64,000 nucleotides of DNA, from the NCBI GenBank assembly GCA_030427905.1, contig JAUICL010000001.1, positions 744,001-808,000 on the forward strand, given 5' to 3'. How positions within the stretch are numbered: position 1 is the first letter of the stretch; each line of letters starts with the position of its first letter. Below, in pieces: positions 28,037-36,004 of this stretch. Below the pieces are notes generated by a model that was given only the letters and a program-made list of their open reading frames with translations, was not told where the DNA came from and did no database searches. The position numbers and the translations under genes are program-made. Origin of the DNA: Bacteroidia bacterium. Lineage in GTDB: Bacteria; Bacteroidota; Bacteroidia; Flavobacteriales_D; Cryomorphaceae.

Positions 28037-29143
28037 GTGAAGGAGATTATACTCGGTTTTATTACTTCGTTTTTTGTCGTGCTGCTGGCCACACCTTCTC
28101 TGATTAAGGTGGCCAAGATGAAGCATTTGGTGGATGAGCCGTCCGAAGAGCGCAAGACGCACAAAACGAGCGTACCTACCATCGGTGGAATCATTCTCTT
28201 TGCGGCCAGCGTTTTTGCCTACGCCCTTTGGTTTCCTTCAGATAATATGTCCTACTTCGGGAGTTTAGTGGAGTTCTCGGAATCAGTTAAGGAGTTTAAG
28301 TTTCTGATAGCAGCGGCTATTCTCATCTTCTTTATGGGGGTGAAGGACGATATCATAGGCGTGGCACCAGTTAAGAAATTGGTCAGCCACATCATCGTAG
28401 GTTTCATCCTTGTGGTTATGTCAGATATCCGCATTACGGGTATGCACGGCGTATTCGATTTGTATGAATTGCCGTACTGGGCTAGCGTTTTGCTCTCGGT
28501 GTTTACTTATATCGTTGTCGTGAATGCCTTTAACCTAATCGATGGAAGCGATGGCCTGGCTGCAGGAATAGGCTTGATTACTTCCTGCTTTTTGGGGATT
28601 TGGTTTTACACTTCCTATCAATACGATATGAGTTTGCTCGCCTTTGTGCTTGCAGGATCCCTAAGTGCTTTCCTAGTCTTTAATTTTAATCCGGCGCGGA
28701 TCTTTATGGGCGATTCGGGCTCACTTTTTATTGGAGCTTTCACCTTCGTGATGGCCATAAAATGCATCGAAACAGATACCAAAGTAGTTCCCACCCTGGT
28801 AGATGGTATGTCGGCACCAGTATATGCGATGGCCGTTTTAGCATATCCACTTATAGATACGCTTCGCGTATTCTCGATCCGCATTGTGAATGGACTCTCT
28901 CCCTTCGCTGCCGATCGGAACCACATCCACCACAAGCTTATCGACAAAGGATATAGCCACGCCCAAACGGCTCTGATTTTATACGCCGTTTCGATCTCAT
29001 TGCCTCTGATCAGCCTTTGCTTCGCGGGGATATCACCAACCATTACATTCTTTGCGATGTTTGGTTTGAGTTGGTTAGTTGTTCACGTCGTCTTTCTCTT
29101 TAGGATGAAAAAACCCAGTCCAATTGCATCGGCTACTGAATAG
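28037..29143 (+). CDS. MraY/WecA-type undecaprenyl-phosphate sugar-phosphotransferase
   Basis: The 368-residue membrane protein transfers a sugar-1-phosphate (in the family usually GlcNAc-1-P) from UDP-sugar to undecaprenyl phosphate, starting a surface glycan. Family motifs are clear: RKTHKTSVPTIGGI, GVKDDIIGV with the Asp-Asp pair, NAFNLIDGSDGLAAGI, ARIFMGDSGSLFIG, and the substrate loop ADRNHIHHKLI, which marks the WecA/TagO branch and not MraY. About ten membrane segments are seen. The start is GTG at 28037; an ATG five nt upstream is out of frame. It sits between two Wzi-like barrels and overlaps the second by 20 nt. Confidence 0.92.
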   Translation: MKEIILGFITSFFVVLLATPSLIKVAKMKHLVDEPSEERKTHKTSVPTIGGIILFAASVFAYALWFPSDNMSYFGSLVEFSESVKEFKFLIAAAILIFFMGVKDDIIGVAPVKKLVSHIIVGFILVVMSDIRITGMHGVFDLYELPYWASVLLSVFTYIVVVNAFNLIDGSDGLAAGIGLITSCFLGIWFYTSYQYDMSLLAFVLAGSLSAFLVFNFNPARIFMGDSGSLFIGAFTFVMAIKCIETDTKVVPTLVDGMSAPVYAMAVLAYPLIDTLRVFSIRIVNGLSPFAADRNHIHHKLIDKGYSHAQTALILYAVSISLPLISLCFAGISPTITFFAMFGLSWLVVHVVFLFRMKKPSPIASATE

Positions 29144-30683
29144 GCTTTTACTGGTTATTCTCTGGGGTGCTGCGGCATCTTCTTTTGCTCAGTCTGGACA
29201 TTATTGGGAGAATGATCTCCTCCGCATGGAAATGGAACGCAAAATGGTCGCCGATAACAAGGCCGATCATTTGGCCGTAAGGCCATGGGCCATTCGCGAT
29301 TTACCCGAGTTAGATCTTGACTCAGCCATAGTATTGCCAGGATGGGGGCAGGATTTTTGGCAGGCCACCGACTCTGATGCGGTTGAGTTAAGCTTTCTTC
29401 CCTTGGTCGATTTGGGCGTTGGGTATATGAACGACGGGAATAACTTCTCTTTTCTGTCTGGAATTGGAATGGCTACCAATATTCGCTTCGGAAAGAAACT
29501 CAGTCTCTACGCCGACTTTATGGGGGGCGGACTAAACGCACCCGATTATTGGCTCCACATCGAAGATTCAACCGGGGTTATTCCTTCGCTTGGAAAAAAC
29601 CGCGCTGACCTGGGGAATCCATCTTTCTTCACCCCAACAGCTCGACTTTCCTATGCGCCATCAAAGTATTTTCAATTTGAGTTGGGGTATGGCCGAAATT
29701 CCTTTGGCTACGGATACCGTTCGCTAATGTTGAGCGATGGAACCTTTGCCTATCCATATTTGAAAATAGAAACCGACGTTTGGAAGATCAAGTACACCAA
29801 TCTCTACTCCATGCTTCAGGGCACGCGGCCCGAAGTTGACCCCCGATCCTTTGAGACCAAATATAGCACTACGCACTACTTGAGTTGGGCCGTTTCACCG
29901 CGGTTTAATGTGGGGTTTTTTGAAAGTATTTATTGGCAAGCCGAAGACAGCCTTTCAGATCGTGGGTTCGACCCAAATTACCTGAACCCTATCATTTTTT
30001 ACCGTACAGTCGAGTTCTCGCTCGGTTCACCCGATAATGCGATGCTTGGGATTGATCTCAGTTTTAAGGCATCCAAGAAGCTCATGCTCTACGGCCAGCT
30101 ACTGCTGGATGAGTTTCTTCTCGAAGAAATCAGAGATCGGTCAAAATGGTGGGCCAACAAGTACGGCGTTCAGCTCGGAGCCAAGTGGTACGATCCCTTC
30201 CAGGCCGAAGGGTCGTGGATTCAAATAGAAGGTAATCTAGCGCGACCTTTCACCTATACCCACGGAAGTGTGCTACAAAATGTAGGGCACTACAATCAGC
30301 CACTCGCCCACCAATGGGGTACCAATTTCTTTGAAGGAGTTTTGAGAGGCTATTACGAAAAGGGTGATTGGTTTGGAAAGGCGGAGTTCGTGTACGGGCT
30401 GTATGGCCGAGATCCCGACTCGCTCAATATGGGTGGGAACATCTATAAAAGCTATGAGAACCCCGCAATGCAATACGGGAACAAAATAGGGCAGGGTATT
30501 GCTACGCATTTGTATTACCAGGAATTGGAAGGCGGGCTGATCTTAAATCGTAAATTGAACCTGAGAGCGAGCCTAACCTATGTTTTTAGGCATGACAATA
30601 CCCGTGGCGAAGATCCGGAGTCAACACATTGGATTGGTGTACGTTTAGCCACCAGAATATCCAATCTGTACCGCGACTTTTAG
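29124..30683 (+). CDS. Outer-membrane barrel, capsule-assembly (Wzi)-like, copy 2
   Basis: The 519-residue protein is a diverged paralogue of the 26429 gene. It has a signal peptide (RLLLVILWGAAASSFAQ) and shares the segments FELGYGRNSFGYGYRSLMLS, KYSTTHYLSWAVSPR, LNPIIFYRTVEFSLGSPDN, HYNQPLAHQWGTNFFE and the same C-terminus, NLYRDF. It overlaps the WecA-like gene by 20 nt, so the three are coupled. The role in export or attachment of the fucose-containing glycan is inferred from context. No transporter (Wzx, ABC) is present in the window. Confidence 0.75.
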   Translation: MHRLLNRLLLVILWGAAASSFAQSGHYWENDLLRMEMERKMVADNKADHLAVRPWAIRDLPELDLDSAIVLPGWGQDFWQATDSDAVELSFLPLVDLGVGYMNDGNNFSFLSGIGMATNIRFGKKLSLYADFMGGGLNAPDYWLHIEDSTGVIPSLGKNRADLGNPSFFTPTARLSYAPSKYFQFELGYGRNSFGYGYRSLMLSDGTFAYPYLKIETDVWKIKYTNLYSMLQGTRPEVDPRSFETKYSTTHYLSWAVSPRFNVGFFESIYWQAEDSLSDRGFDPNYLNPIIFYRTVEFSLGSPDNAMLGIDLSFKASKKLMLYGQLLLDEFLLEEIRDRSKWWANKYGVQLGAKWYDPFQAEGSWIQIEGNLARPFTYTHGSVLQNVGHYNQPLAHQWGTNFFEGVLRGYYEKGDWFGKAEFVYGLYGRDPDSLNMGGNIYKSYENPAMQYGNKIGQGIATHLYYQELEGGLILNRKLNLRASLTYVFRHDNTRGEDPESTHWIGVRLATRISNLYRDF

Positions 30684-30727
30684 AATCATTCCACCCAGTT
30701 TCTCATTCTTCTTGAGTGGAGATTGAC

Positions 30728-30735
30728 TATCTTTG
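30728..30735 (+). promoter_or_regulatory. Bacteroidota -7 element for the ctaB-cox operon
   Basis: TATCTTTG matches TAnnTTTG and overlaps an upstream in-frame TTG at 30733. That TTG therefore cannot be the start, which supports ATG at 30751. Confidence 0.65.
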
Positions 30736-30750
30736 CCCCCAAATTTTAGT

Positions 30751-31644
30751 ATGATCGCAGAAGTGGCAGATACCAATTTTATGGGCCGGATTAAAGCCAA
30801 GGTTTCGGCATACATTGCCTTTACGAAGCTGAGGTTGACGCTGCTCGTTGTAATCTCTTCAGCCATTGGGTACGCCATTGGGGTGGAGTCTTTTCTTTGG
30901 ATTGATGTGGCCTGGCTTTCGCTAGCTGGCTATTTCACCACGGGTGCGAGCAACGGGTTCAATCAGATCATAGAGCGCGATATCGATAAGCTGATGAAGC
31001 GAACCATGTCTCGCCCTATCCCAACAGGAAAGATGAGTATCGGTGAGGGCATTGTGCTCTCGTCGGTTCTGGGAATCGTAGGACTTGCCATTCTCTACTA
31101 CCATTTTAATTTGCTCGCAGCTACCCTCGGATTCTTGGCGCTTTTCTCTTATGTGGCGCTTTACACGCCTATGAAGAAGCACAGCTCTTGGGCTGTATTT
31201 GTGGGTGCATTTCCCGGAGCCATCCCACCCATGCTAGGCTATGTGGCGGCTACCAATGATTTTGACCTCTACGCCGGACTTTTATTTGCCGTGCAGTTTG
31301 TATGGCAGTTTCCACACTTCTGGGCTATCGCCTGGGTAGCCGACGAAGATTACAAGAAAGCTGGATATCACCTTCTCCCGTCCAAAGGGGGCAAGGATGA
31401 TCGATCTGCATTTTTGATTCTGATCTATACCTTGTTTTTGATTCCAGCGGGTATCCTACCGTGGGTGTTCGATTTAATCGGATTGGTGCCAGCCATTCTC
31501 GCAGCCGTAGCAGGAGCCCTATTCTCAATCCCCGCTTGGAAATTTTACATGAGCAAATCCGATAAAGGCGCGAAATCGGTCATGTTTGCTTCATTCTTTT
31601 ACCTCCCGGTTATATTACTGATTTACCTTTTTAGCGCAGTTTAA
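30751..31644 (+). CDS. ctaB: Protoheme IX farnesyltransferase
   Basis: CtaB (CyoE) adds a farnesyl group to heme b to make heme o, the precursor of heme a for cytochrome oxidase. The 297-residue protein is a UbiA-family prenyltransferase with nine membrane segments and the aspartate motifs NGFNQIIERDIDKLMKRT and, later, DEDYKKAGYHLLPSKGG. Its ATG at 30751 is fixed by the promoter element just upstream. It starts an operon with two subunit III genes, a subunit IV-like gene, a SCO protein and a DUF420 protein, all oxidase-related. Confidence 0.95.
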   Translation: MIAEVADTNFMGRIKAKVSAYIAFTKLRLTLLVVISSAIGYAIGVESFLWIDVAWLSLAGYFTTGASNGFNQIIERDIDKLMKRTMSRPIPTGKMSIGEGIVLSSVLGIVGLAILYYHFNLLAATLGFLALFSYVALYTPMKKHSSWAVFVGAFPGAIPPMLGYVAATNDFDLYAGLLFAVQFVWQFPHFWAIAWVADEDYKKAGYHLLPSKGGKDDRSAFLILIYTLFLIPAGILPWVFDLIGLVPAILAAVAGALFSIPAWKFYMSKSDKGAKSVMFASFFYLPVILLIYLFSAV

Positions 31645-31647
31645 TCT

Positions 31648-32382
31648 ATGGAAGCACAAGCAACAATCCATACTGACGTTCGGACCGAAAAAGAAAGCTC
31701 GTTTCGTACGAGTAAACTGGTGCTTTACGTTGGAATCTTTAGCATTGTCATGCTATTTGCAGGTCTGTCGAGTGCCTATCTCGTCAGTTCGTACGGCGAG
31801 CTCTGGGTAAATCTCTCGATGCCGCAAAGCTTTTTTGTGAGCACGGTTATTATTCTTCTCAGCAGTTTGGTGATCAAATTAGCGGTGGGTGCCGCTCAAG
31901 CGGGCAACCGCGGGAAAGCAATGGGAATGCTAATTGGAACCATTGTTCTAGGCCTTGCTTTTAGCTATTTCCAGTACCAAGGATGGCAAGAGCTCATCGG
32001 TAAGGGTAGCTACCTTTCTGGCCATGTCGACAACTTGAATGGAGTGTACGGTGAAGATTATACCATCACCTACCAAGGTCGAGACTTAGTGATGGAAGAC
32101 GGTTCCTACTATTTTGACAATGACAATCTCAGGGAAAAGCCACTCAACGACGAAATTGCCATTTACAACAACTCGGCGAGTAGCTACATGTACCTATTGA
32201 GCTTTGTTCACTTGCTACACGTTTTGGGTGGGTTGCTCTTTCTTATTGGCTTGTTAATCAGTGCACAATTCAGAAAGGACGGCCTATTGAACGTGAAGCG
32301 GTGGCGGCTCGGTTCCATCTACTGGCATTTTGTAGATGGACTATGGGTTTATTTGTTCCTGTTTTTACTATTAATTCACTAA
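31648..32382 (+). CDS. Cytochrome c oxidase subunit III-like (first copy)
   Basis: This is a 244-residue protein of the heme-copper oxidase subunit III family with about five membrane segments. Family signatures are the C-terminal SIYWHFVDGLWVYLFLFL and SFVHLLHVLGGL; a hydrophilic insert (about residues 125-175) separates the second and third groups of helices. It is 3 nt after ctaB and 21 nt before a second subunit III gene. Bacteroidota commonly encode two such proteins in tandem; which one is in the mature complex cannot be told from sequence. Confidence 0.9.
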   Translation: MEAQATIHTDVRTEKESSFRTSKLVLYVGIFSIVMLFAGLSSAYLVSSYGELWVNLSMPQSFFVSTVIILLSSLVIKLAVGAAQAGNRGKAMGMLIGTIVLGLAFSYFQYQGWQELIGKGSYLSGHVDNLNGVYGEDYTITYQGRDLVMEDGSYYFDNDNLREKPLNDEIAIYNNSASSYMYLLSFVHLLHVLGGLLFLIGLLISAQFRKDGLLNVKRWRLGSIYWHFVDGLWVYLFLFLLLIH

Positions 32383-32403
32383 ACTTGCACAAAATTTTAA
32401 GAA

Positions 32404-33255
32404 ATGGCAGGAGAAGCTACAAAAGCTATTGACAAGTCAGTTCTCTGGGGTGGAGGACGTTCACCATTCAGCGTGAGTTATGGAAAAATGATGATGTGGT
32501 TTTTCCTCGTATCTGATGCTTTGACCTTTTCTGGTCTGCTTGTAGCTTACGGATACGCCCGTCACTCATACACTGGCCAATGGCCAATTGGTGAAGAAGT
32601 ATTCCATTCGCTTCCTTTCCTACACGGAAATTACCCATTGATCTACGTTGCTTTGATGACGTTTATCCTGATCATCTCTTCTGTCACCATGGTACTTGCC
32701 GTAGAAGCAGGGCACCGCATGGATAAGAAAGGTGTTACCAAATGGTTGGCTTGGACTATCGTTGGAGGATTTTTCTTCCTTGGTTCTCAAGCTTGGGAAT
32801 GGAGTCACTTCATTCACGGCTCTGCTGGATATATCGTTACGGAGAGCAATGAAAAGCTTTGGTTGGTAGAAGAGATTCCGCATGGAATGACTGCTGCCGA
32901 CGTGGAAGGATTCGCTTTGACACCAGAGTACAAAAAAAGCGATGAATCACAGTTTATTAAGGGATCTGAAGCATTGTCTCTTTACGCTTCGCGTCTTGAT
33001 CACGTGCAAGGAGCTAATATGCAGATTAATGAGTACGGGCCGCCTTCTTACGCCAACTTCTTCTTCTTCATTACAGGATTTCACGGATTCCACGTATTTA
33101 GTGGGGTTATAATCAATATTATTGTTTTCCTTGGAGTAATCAAGGGAACTTACCACAAACGTGGACACTACGAAATGGTTGAGAAAACCGGTCTTTACTG
33201 GCACTTTGTAGACCTCGTTTGGGTATTCGTATTTACATTTTTCTACCTCGTTTAA
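32404..33255 (+). CDS. ctaE: Cytochrome c oxidase subunit III (second copy)
   Basis: The 283-residue protein has the fuller subunit III features: MMWFFLVSDALTFSGLLVAYGY near the N-terminus, FITGFHGFHVFSGVIINI and a closing GLYWHFVDLVWVFVFTFFYLV. Between them is a soluble insert of about 70 residues (SNEKLW to PPSYANFF) typical of the Bacteroidota form. Subunit III stabilises proton uptake and prevents turnover inactivation of subunit I. Subunit I is far away at the start of the window. The next gene begins 11 nt after its stop. Confidence 0.93.
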   Translation: MAGEATKAIDKSVLWGGGRSPFSVSYGKMMMWFFLVSDALTFSGLLVAYGYARHSYTGQWPIGEEVFHSLPFLHGNYPLIYVALMTFILIISSVTMVLAVEAGHRMDKKGVTKWLAWTIVGGFFFLGSQAWEWSHFIHGSAGYIVTESNEKLWLVEEIPHGMTAADVEGFALTPEYKKSDESQFIKGSEALSLYASRLDHVQGANMQINEYGPPSYANFFFFITGFHGFHVFSGVIINIIVFLGVIKGTYHKRGHYEMVEKTGLYWHFVDLVWVFVFTFFYLV

Positions 33256-33266
33256 TCGGAATTAGC

Positions 33267-33644
33267 ATGGAACGCGACGATCTTATAGTTAACGATTCAT
33301 ACTCTGTAATGGCCAACCATGACGAAGCTCATGGAAAGGACATCCGCAAGAAAATCTGGAAAGTAACCGCTATCCTTTCGATTATCACGATTATCGAAGT
33401 AGGTTTGGGTATCATGGTAAAGCAAGGAACCGACCTTTGGCCATTTGTCAAGTGGGGATTTATCCTTATGACTTTGGTTAAGGCTGGGTACATCGTTGCC
33501 ATCTTCATGCACCTTGGCGATGAGCGCAAATCATTCCGCAATGTGATTTTGATCCCTTATGCGATTTTTATCGTGTACCTGATCGCGATCTGCTTGCAGG
33601 AGTCTACTGTACTCAACGGTATCTGGGATACTTTCCGACCTTAA
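33267..33644 (+). CDS. Cytochrome c oxidase subunit IV-like protein
   Basis: The 125-residue protein has three membrane segments (IWKVTAILSIITIIEVGLGI, LWPFVKWGFILMTLVKAGYI and VILIPYAIFIVYLIAICL) and the family signature KAGYIVAIFMHLGDE. It is a small structural or assembly subunit of the oxidase. I use the ATG at 33267; a longer in-frame start at 33219 would overlap subunit III and add an unrelated N-terminus. The spacing to the SCO gene is 13 nt. Confidence 0.9.
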   Translation: MERDDLIVNDSYSVMANHDEAHGKDIRKKIWKVTAILSIITIIEVGLGIMVKQGTDLWPFVKWGFILMTLVKAGYIVAIFMHLGDERKSFRNVILIPYAIFIVYLIAICLQESTVLNGIWDTFRP

Positions 33645-33657
33645 TTTCTATTAAAAT

Positions 33658-34353
33658 ATGAAGCCGGAGACGCGCAAGATACTCATCCTGCTCCTCCTAC
33701 TTATAGGACCTGGTTTGGTGTTGATTTATCTCTCCAAAGCAGATCATAAGTTTCAGTTGCTGCCTTATTACGGTGAGAGCGATGTGGTTTGGAATGAAGC
33801 CACCCAAACTTCCGATACCATCCTTCACACGGTTCCCGATTTTCGCTTTCTGAATCAAGATAGCGTTGAGGTAACTTTTGACGATTTCGAAGGAAAAATT
33901 CTGGTAGCTGACTTCTTTTTTACCACTTGCCCGACCATTTGCCCGATCATGACCAAGCAGATGACACGACTGCAGTGGATGCTTGACGACAAGGCTTACC
34001 AAGACGTTCACTTTCTCTCGCATACGGTAAACCCATCCAATGACACACCATCGGTATTGAAGCAATACGGTGAAGAGCAAGGAGCCGAATTTGACCGTTG
34101 GACTTTCGTGACTGGAGATCAACAAACCATTTTTGATCAGGGTTTCGAAGGATACCTTCTCAGCACACAAGAAGATGCCGGAGCGCCCGGTGGTTTTTTG
34201 CATTCGAGCATGTTTGTTCTGGTAGATCGCGACCGTCATATCCGTGGTTTTTACGACGGCACGAGTACATCTGAAGTCGACGATTTAGTCACCGATATCA
34301 AAATGCTTCTCAAGGAAGAAGTCATGAAAGAATCTGAGAAAATCCCATCATGA
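33658..34353 (+). CDS. SCO1/SenC-family copper-delivery protein
   Basis: SCO proteins deliver copper to, or reduce the cysteines of, the CuA site in oxidase subunit II. The 231-residue protein has an N-terminal membrane anchor (KILILLLLLIGPGLVLIYL) and a thioredoxin fold with the copper-binding CPTIC (Cys91 and Cys95) and the third ligand His182 in GGFLHSSMFV. The stop overlaps the start of the DUF420 gene by 4 nt (ATGA). It belongs to the oxidase operon. Confidence 0.95.
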   Translation: MKPETRKILILLLLLIGPGLVLIYLSKADHKFQLLPYYGESDVVWNEATQTSDTILHTVPDFRFLNQDSVEVTFDDFEGKILVADFFFTTCPTICPIMTKQMTRLQWMLDDKAYQDVHFLSHTVNPSNDTPSVLKQYGEEQGAEFDRWTFVTGDQQTIFDQGFEGYLLSTQEDAGAPGGFLHSSMFVLVDRDRHIRGFYDGTSTSEVDDLVTDIKMLLKEEVMKESEKIPS

Positions 34354-34877
34354 GCGAATTAAATGCTGTAGAGAAGAAGTATAAACCGTGGATCATCGTT
34401 TTGTCCATTGTCATTCCCATTGCAGTTGCACTTCTCTTTTCAGTGCGCATCGAAGGGTACAACACTTCTTTTCTCCCGCCTATCTACGCTACCATAAACG
34501 GAATCACTGCTATCATACTGGTTCTTGCGGTTATGGCTGTAAAGAATGGTAAGGTTGAGCGACACCGCAAGTTGATGACGACGGCCATCGTTTGCTCGGT
34601 GATGTTTTTGCTGCTCTACGTGGCCTATCATGCCACTAGCGATAGCACATCTTACGGCGGCGAAGGCGCTATGCGGTACGTTTACTTTTTCCTGCTGATT
34701 TCTCACATCCTGCTTTCAATAGGGATCATCCCACTGGTTTTGATCACCTATGTTCGCGCCCTAGCAGAGCGTTTTGACAAGCACAAGAAAATCGCCAAGA
34801 TCACCTTCCCACTATGGCTCTACGTAGCCGTTTCTGGAGTGCTGGTTTATGTGATGATTTCGCCTTACTACGCATAA
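34350..34877 (+). CDS. DUF420 membrane protein (CtaM-like)
   Basis: The 175-residue protein has about five membrane segments and matches the DUF420 family: INGITAIILVLAVMAVKNGK, ERHRKLMTTAIVCSVMFLLL and RYVYFFLLISHILLSI with conserved His residues. Its Gram-positive counterpart CtaM is needed for maturation of heme a3 oxidases. It overlaps the SCO gene by 4 nt and ends the main oxidase run. A 1.24 kb repeat-rich region follows before the next gene. Confidence 0.88.
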   Translation: MSELNAVEKKYKPWIIVLSIVIPIAVALLFSVRIEGYNTSFLPPIYATINGITAIILVLAVMAVKNGKVERHRKLMTTAIVCSVMFLLLYVAYHATSDSTSYGGEGAMRYVYFFLLISHILLSIGIIPLVLITYVRALAERFDKHKKIAKITFPLWLYVAVSGVLVYVMISPYYA

Positions 34878-34896
34878 GGATTCTATCAAGTAAAAA

Positions 34897-34913
34897 GTAC
34901 TAAGTATTAAGAA
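34897..34913 (+). repeat. Left 17 bp inverted repeat
   Basis: GTACTAAGTATTAAGAA here is the reverse complement, with one mismatch, of 35947-35963. The pair brackets 1067 bp. The sequence is AT-rich and self-similar, so the pair may be ends of a former element or interspersed repeats. Confidence 0.5.
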
Positions 34914-35017
34914 GGTGCCCTTCCCGCTATAATAAGGCTTACCGTTTTATTTTCAGAAGTAGGAACATCGATGCTAGTGAATAGTTAGAAACGAAAAACT
35001 CTTCTCAATTCGAGTTA

Positions 35018-35049
35018 CTGAACCTGAACAGTCAACGCTAATCAGGGAA
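35018..35049 (+). repeat. Direct repeat, copy 1 (32 bp)
   Basis: The last 19 bp, GTCAACGCTAATCAGGGAA, are identical to the second copy at 35843-35874; the first 13 bp differ at four positions. The copies are 825 bp apart in the same orientation. Confidence 0.8.
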
Positions 35050-35142
35050 GTTCGAGCCCTAAAGGGGTAATGACCCAGATATTGGCATCCCTAGGTTATT
35101 TCGAGACCATGTAGTCATATAATATTCAGGTCATGGGTCCTA

Positions 35143-35200
35143 TTGGCTCACAGCTTGCAGAATTGGAGTCTGACAGTTCGCAAAGGGAGTCGTGAGCCAA
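35143..35200. repeat. 9 bp inverted repeat with 40 nt loop
   Basis: TTGGCTCAC (35143-35151) and GTGAGCCAA (35192-35200) are perfect reverse complements. The loop has weak internal pairing (TTGC with GCAA). No T-run follows, so it is not a typical terminator; it could be a structured RNA or a protein site. Confidence 0.5.
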
Positions 35201-35620
35201 CTCTCGGCCTTAATTTTACTTTCTCAGAAACTCAGAAATAAACGGAAGTCCGCCGCACCCTTGCAGAGGTCAGGCATCGAAAGCTGTGCTTTCGCTAATG
35301 CCGTTTCCGAGTTTGGGTAAGGCGCTGAAGTGTTTTCAAGAGTTTCAAGAAATAAAATTACAGCCCTGATCTTTTGTTCCTTTTGCATCAAGGTAAAAGG
35401 AAGATGAAAAGTCAAACTTTTACCAATAAGTGAGATCGCTGCCTTCATCTCGGTCATCACCCCTGAAGGATGCGATCTAATGGGAAGCCCTGTAAAGGCG
35501 ACCAAGCGGATTGATAATGGACAAGTGCTAAGTGATAACGTTTGAGCAGCGGTCAACTGTATTTAGGTCAGTACCCCTATAATAGGTAAACCAACAGTTA
35601 AGTGCTACCAAAATAATCTC

Positions 35621-35708
35621 ACGGTCTCCTTACGGTCTTATGACGGTCTAGTGACGGTCTTCAGACGGTCATAATACGGTCTGAAGACGGTGATAATACG
35701 GTAAAATG
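35621..35708 (+). repeat. Eight-copy, 11 bp-period ACGGTCT array
   Basis: ACGGT begins at 35621, 35632, 35643, 35654, 35665, 35676, 35687 and 35698, exactly 11 bp apart. Seven positions (ACGGTCT, varying to ACGGTCA, ACGGTGA and ACGGTAA) are kept while the four spacer bases differ between most copies. The period is close to one DNA turn and is not a multiple of three, so the array is not coding. GTCTTCAGAC (35658-35667) and GTCTGAAGAC (35679-35688) within it form a 10 bp inverted repeat. It looks like a helically phased set of protein-binding sites. Confidence 0.85.
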
Positions 35709-35842
35709 GCGCTCTCACTCTATTATTAGAAAGAATCAGAGCCGTGAATGCATAGGAGACACCTTTCTCTTATCACTTTAAATCTCAATACGAATGTGGT
35801 ATGGCTCGGATCCAAAGCCTCTTAAATCGCTAAACTCAGGTC

Positions 35843-35874
35843 CTGAAGTGGAACGGTCAACGCTAATCAGGGAA
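35843..35874 (+). repeat. Direct repeat, copy 2 (32 bp)
   Basis: This is the second copy of the 35018-35049 repeat. It contains ACGGTCA, the same heptamer core as the 11 bp-period array 150 bp upstream. Confidence 0.8.
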
Positions 35875-35946
35875 ATAAAGTCTCTGCATCGCTACCGCGC
35901 GATTTCAAGGCGAGACAATACAATCGCCAAACATCTTTGTACTTAA

Positions 35947-35963
35947 TTCTTAATACTTGGTAC
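35947..35963 (-). repeat. Right 17 bp inverted repeat
   Basis: TTCTTAATACTTGGTAC is the inverted partner, with one mismatch, of 34897-34913. Confidence 0.5.
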
Positions 35964-36004
35964 AATCAATGGAAAAAATAGCATTTAACCCCAAATTGAG
36001 ATAA

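Noticed and set aside
35224-35556. 110-codon minus-strand ORF in the gene-free region
   Set aside because: No family resemblance, no signal or fold pattern, no start context, and it lies among repeats. I compared it mentally with four-helix-bundle genes that often accompany such repeats and saw no convincing match.
35621-35708. CRISPR array
   Set aside because: The repeats are only 7 bp with 4 bp spacers, far too short for CRISPR, and no cas genes are present.
34897-35963. Insertion sequence with transposase
   Set aside because: No transposase or fragment of one is found between the inverted repeats; kept only as a possible non-coding element.
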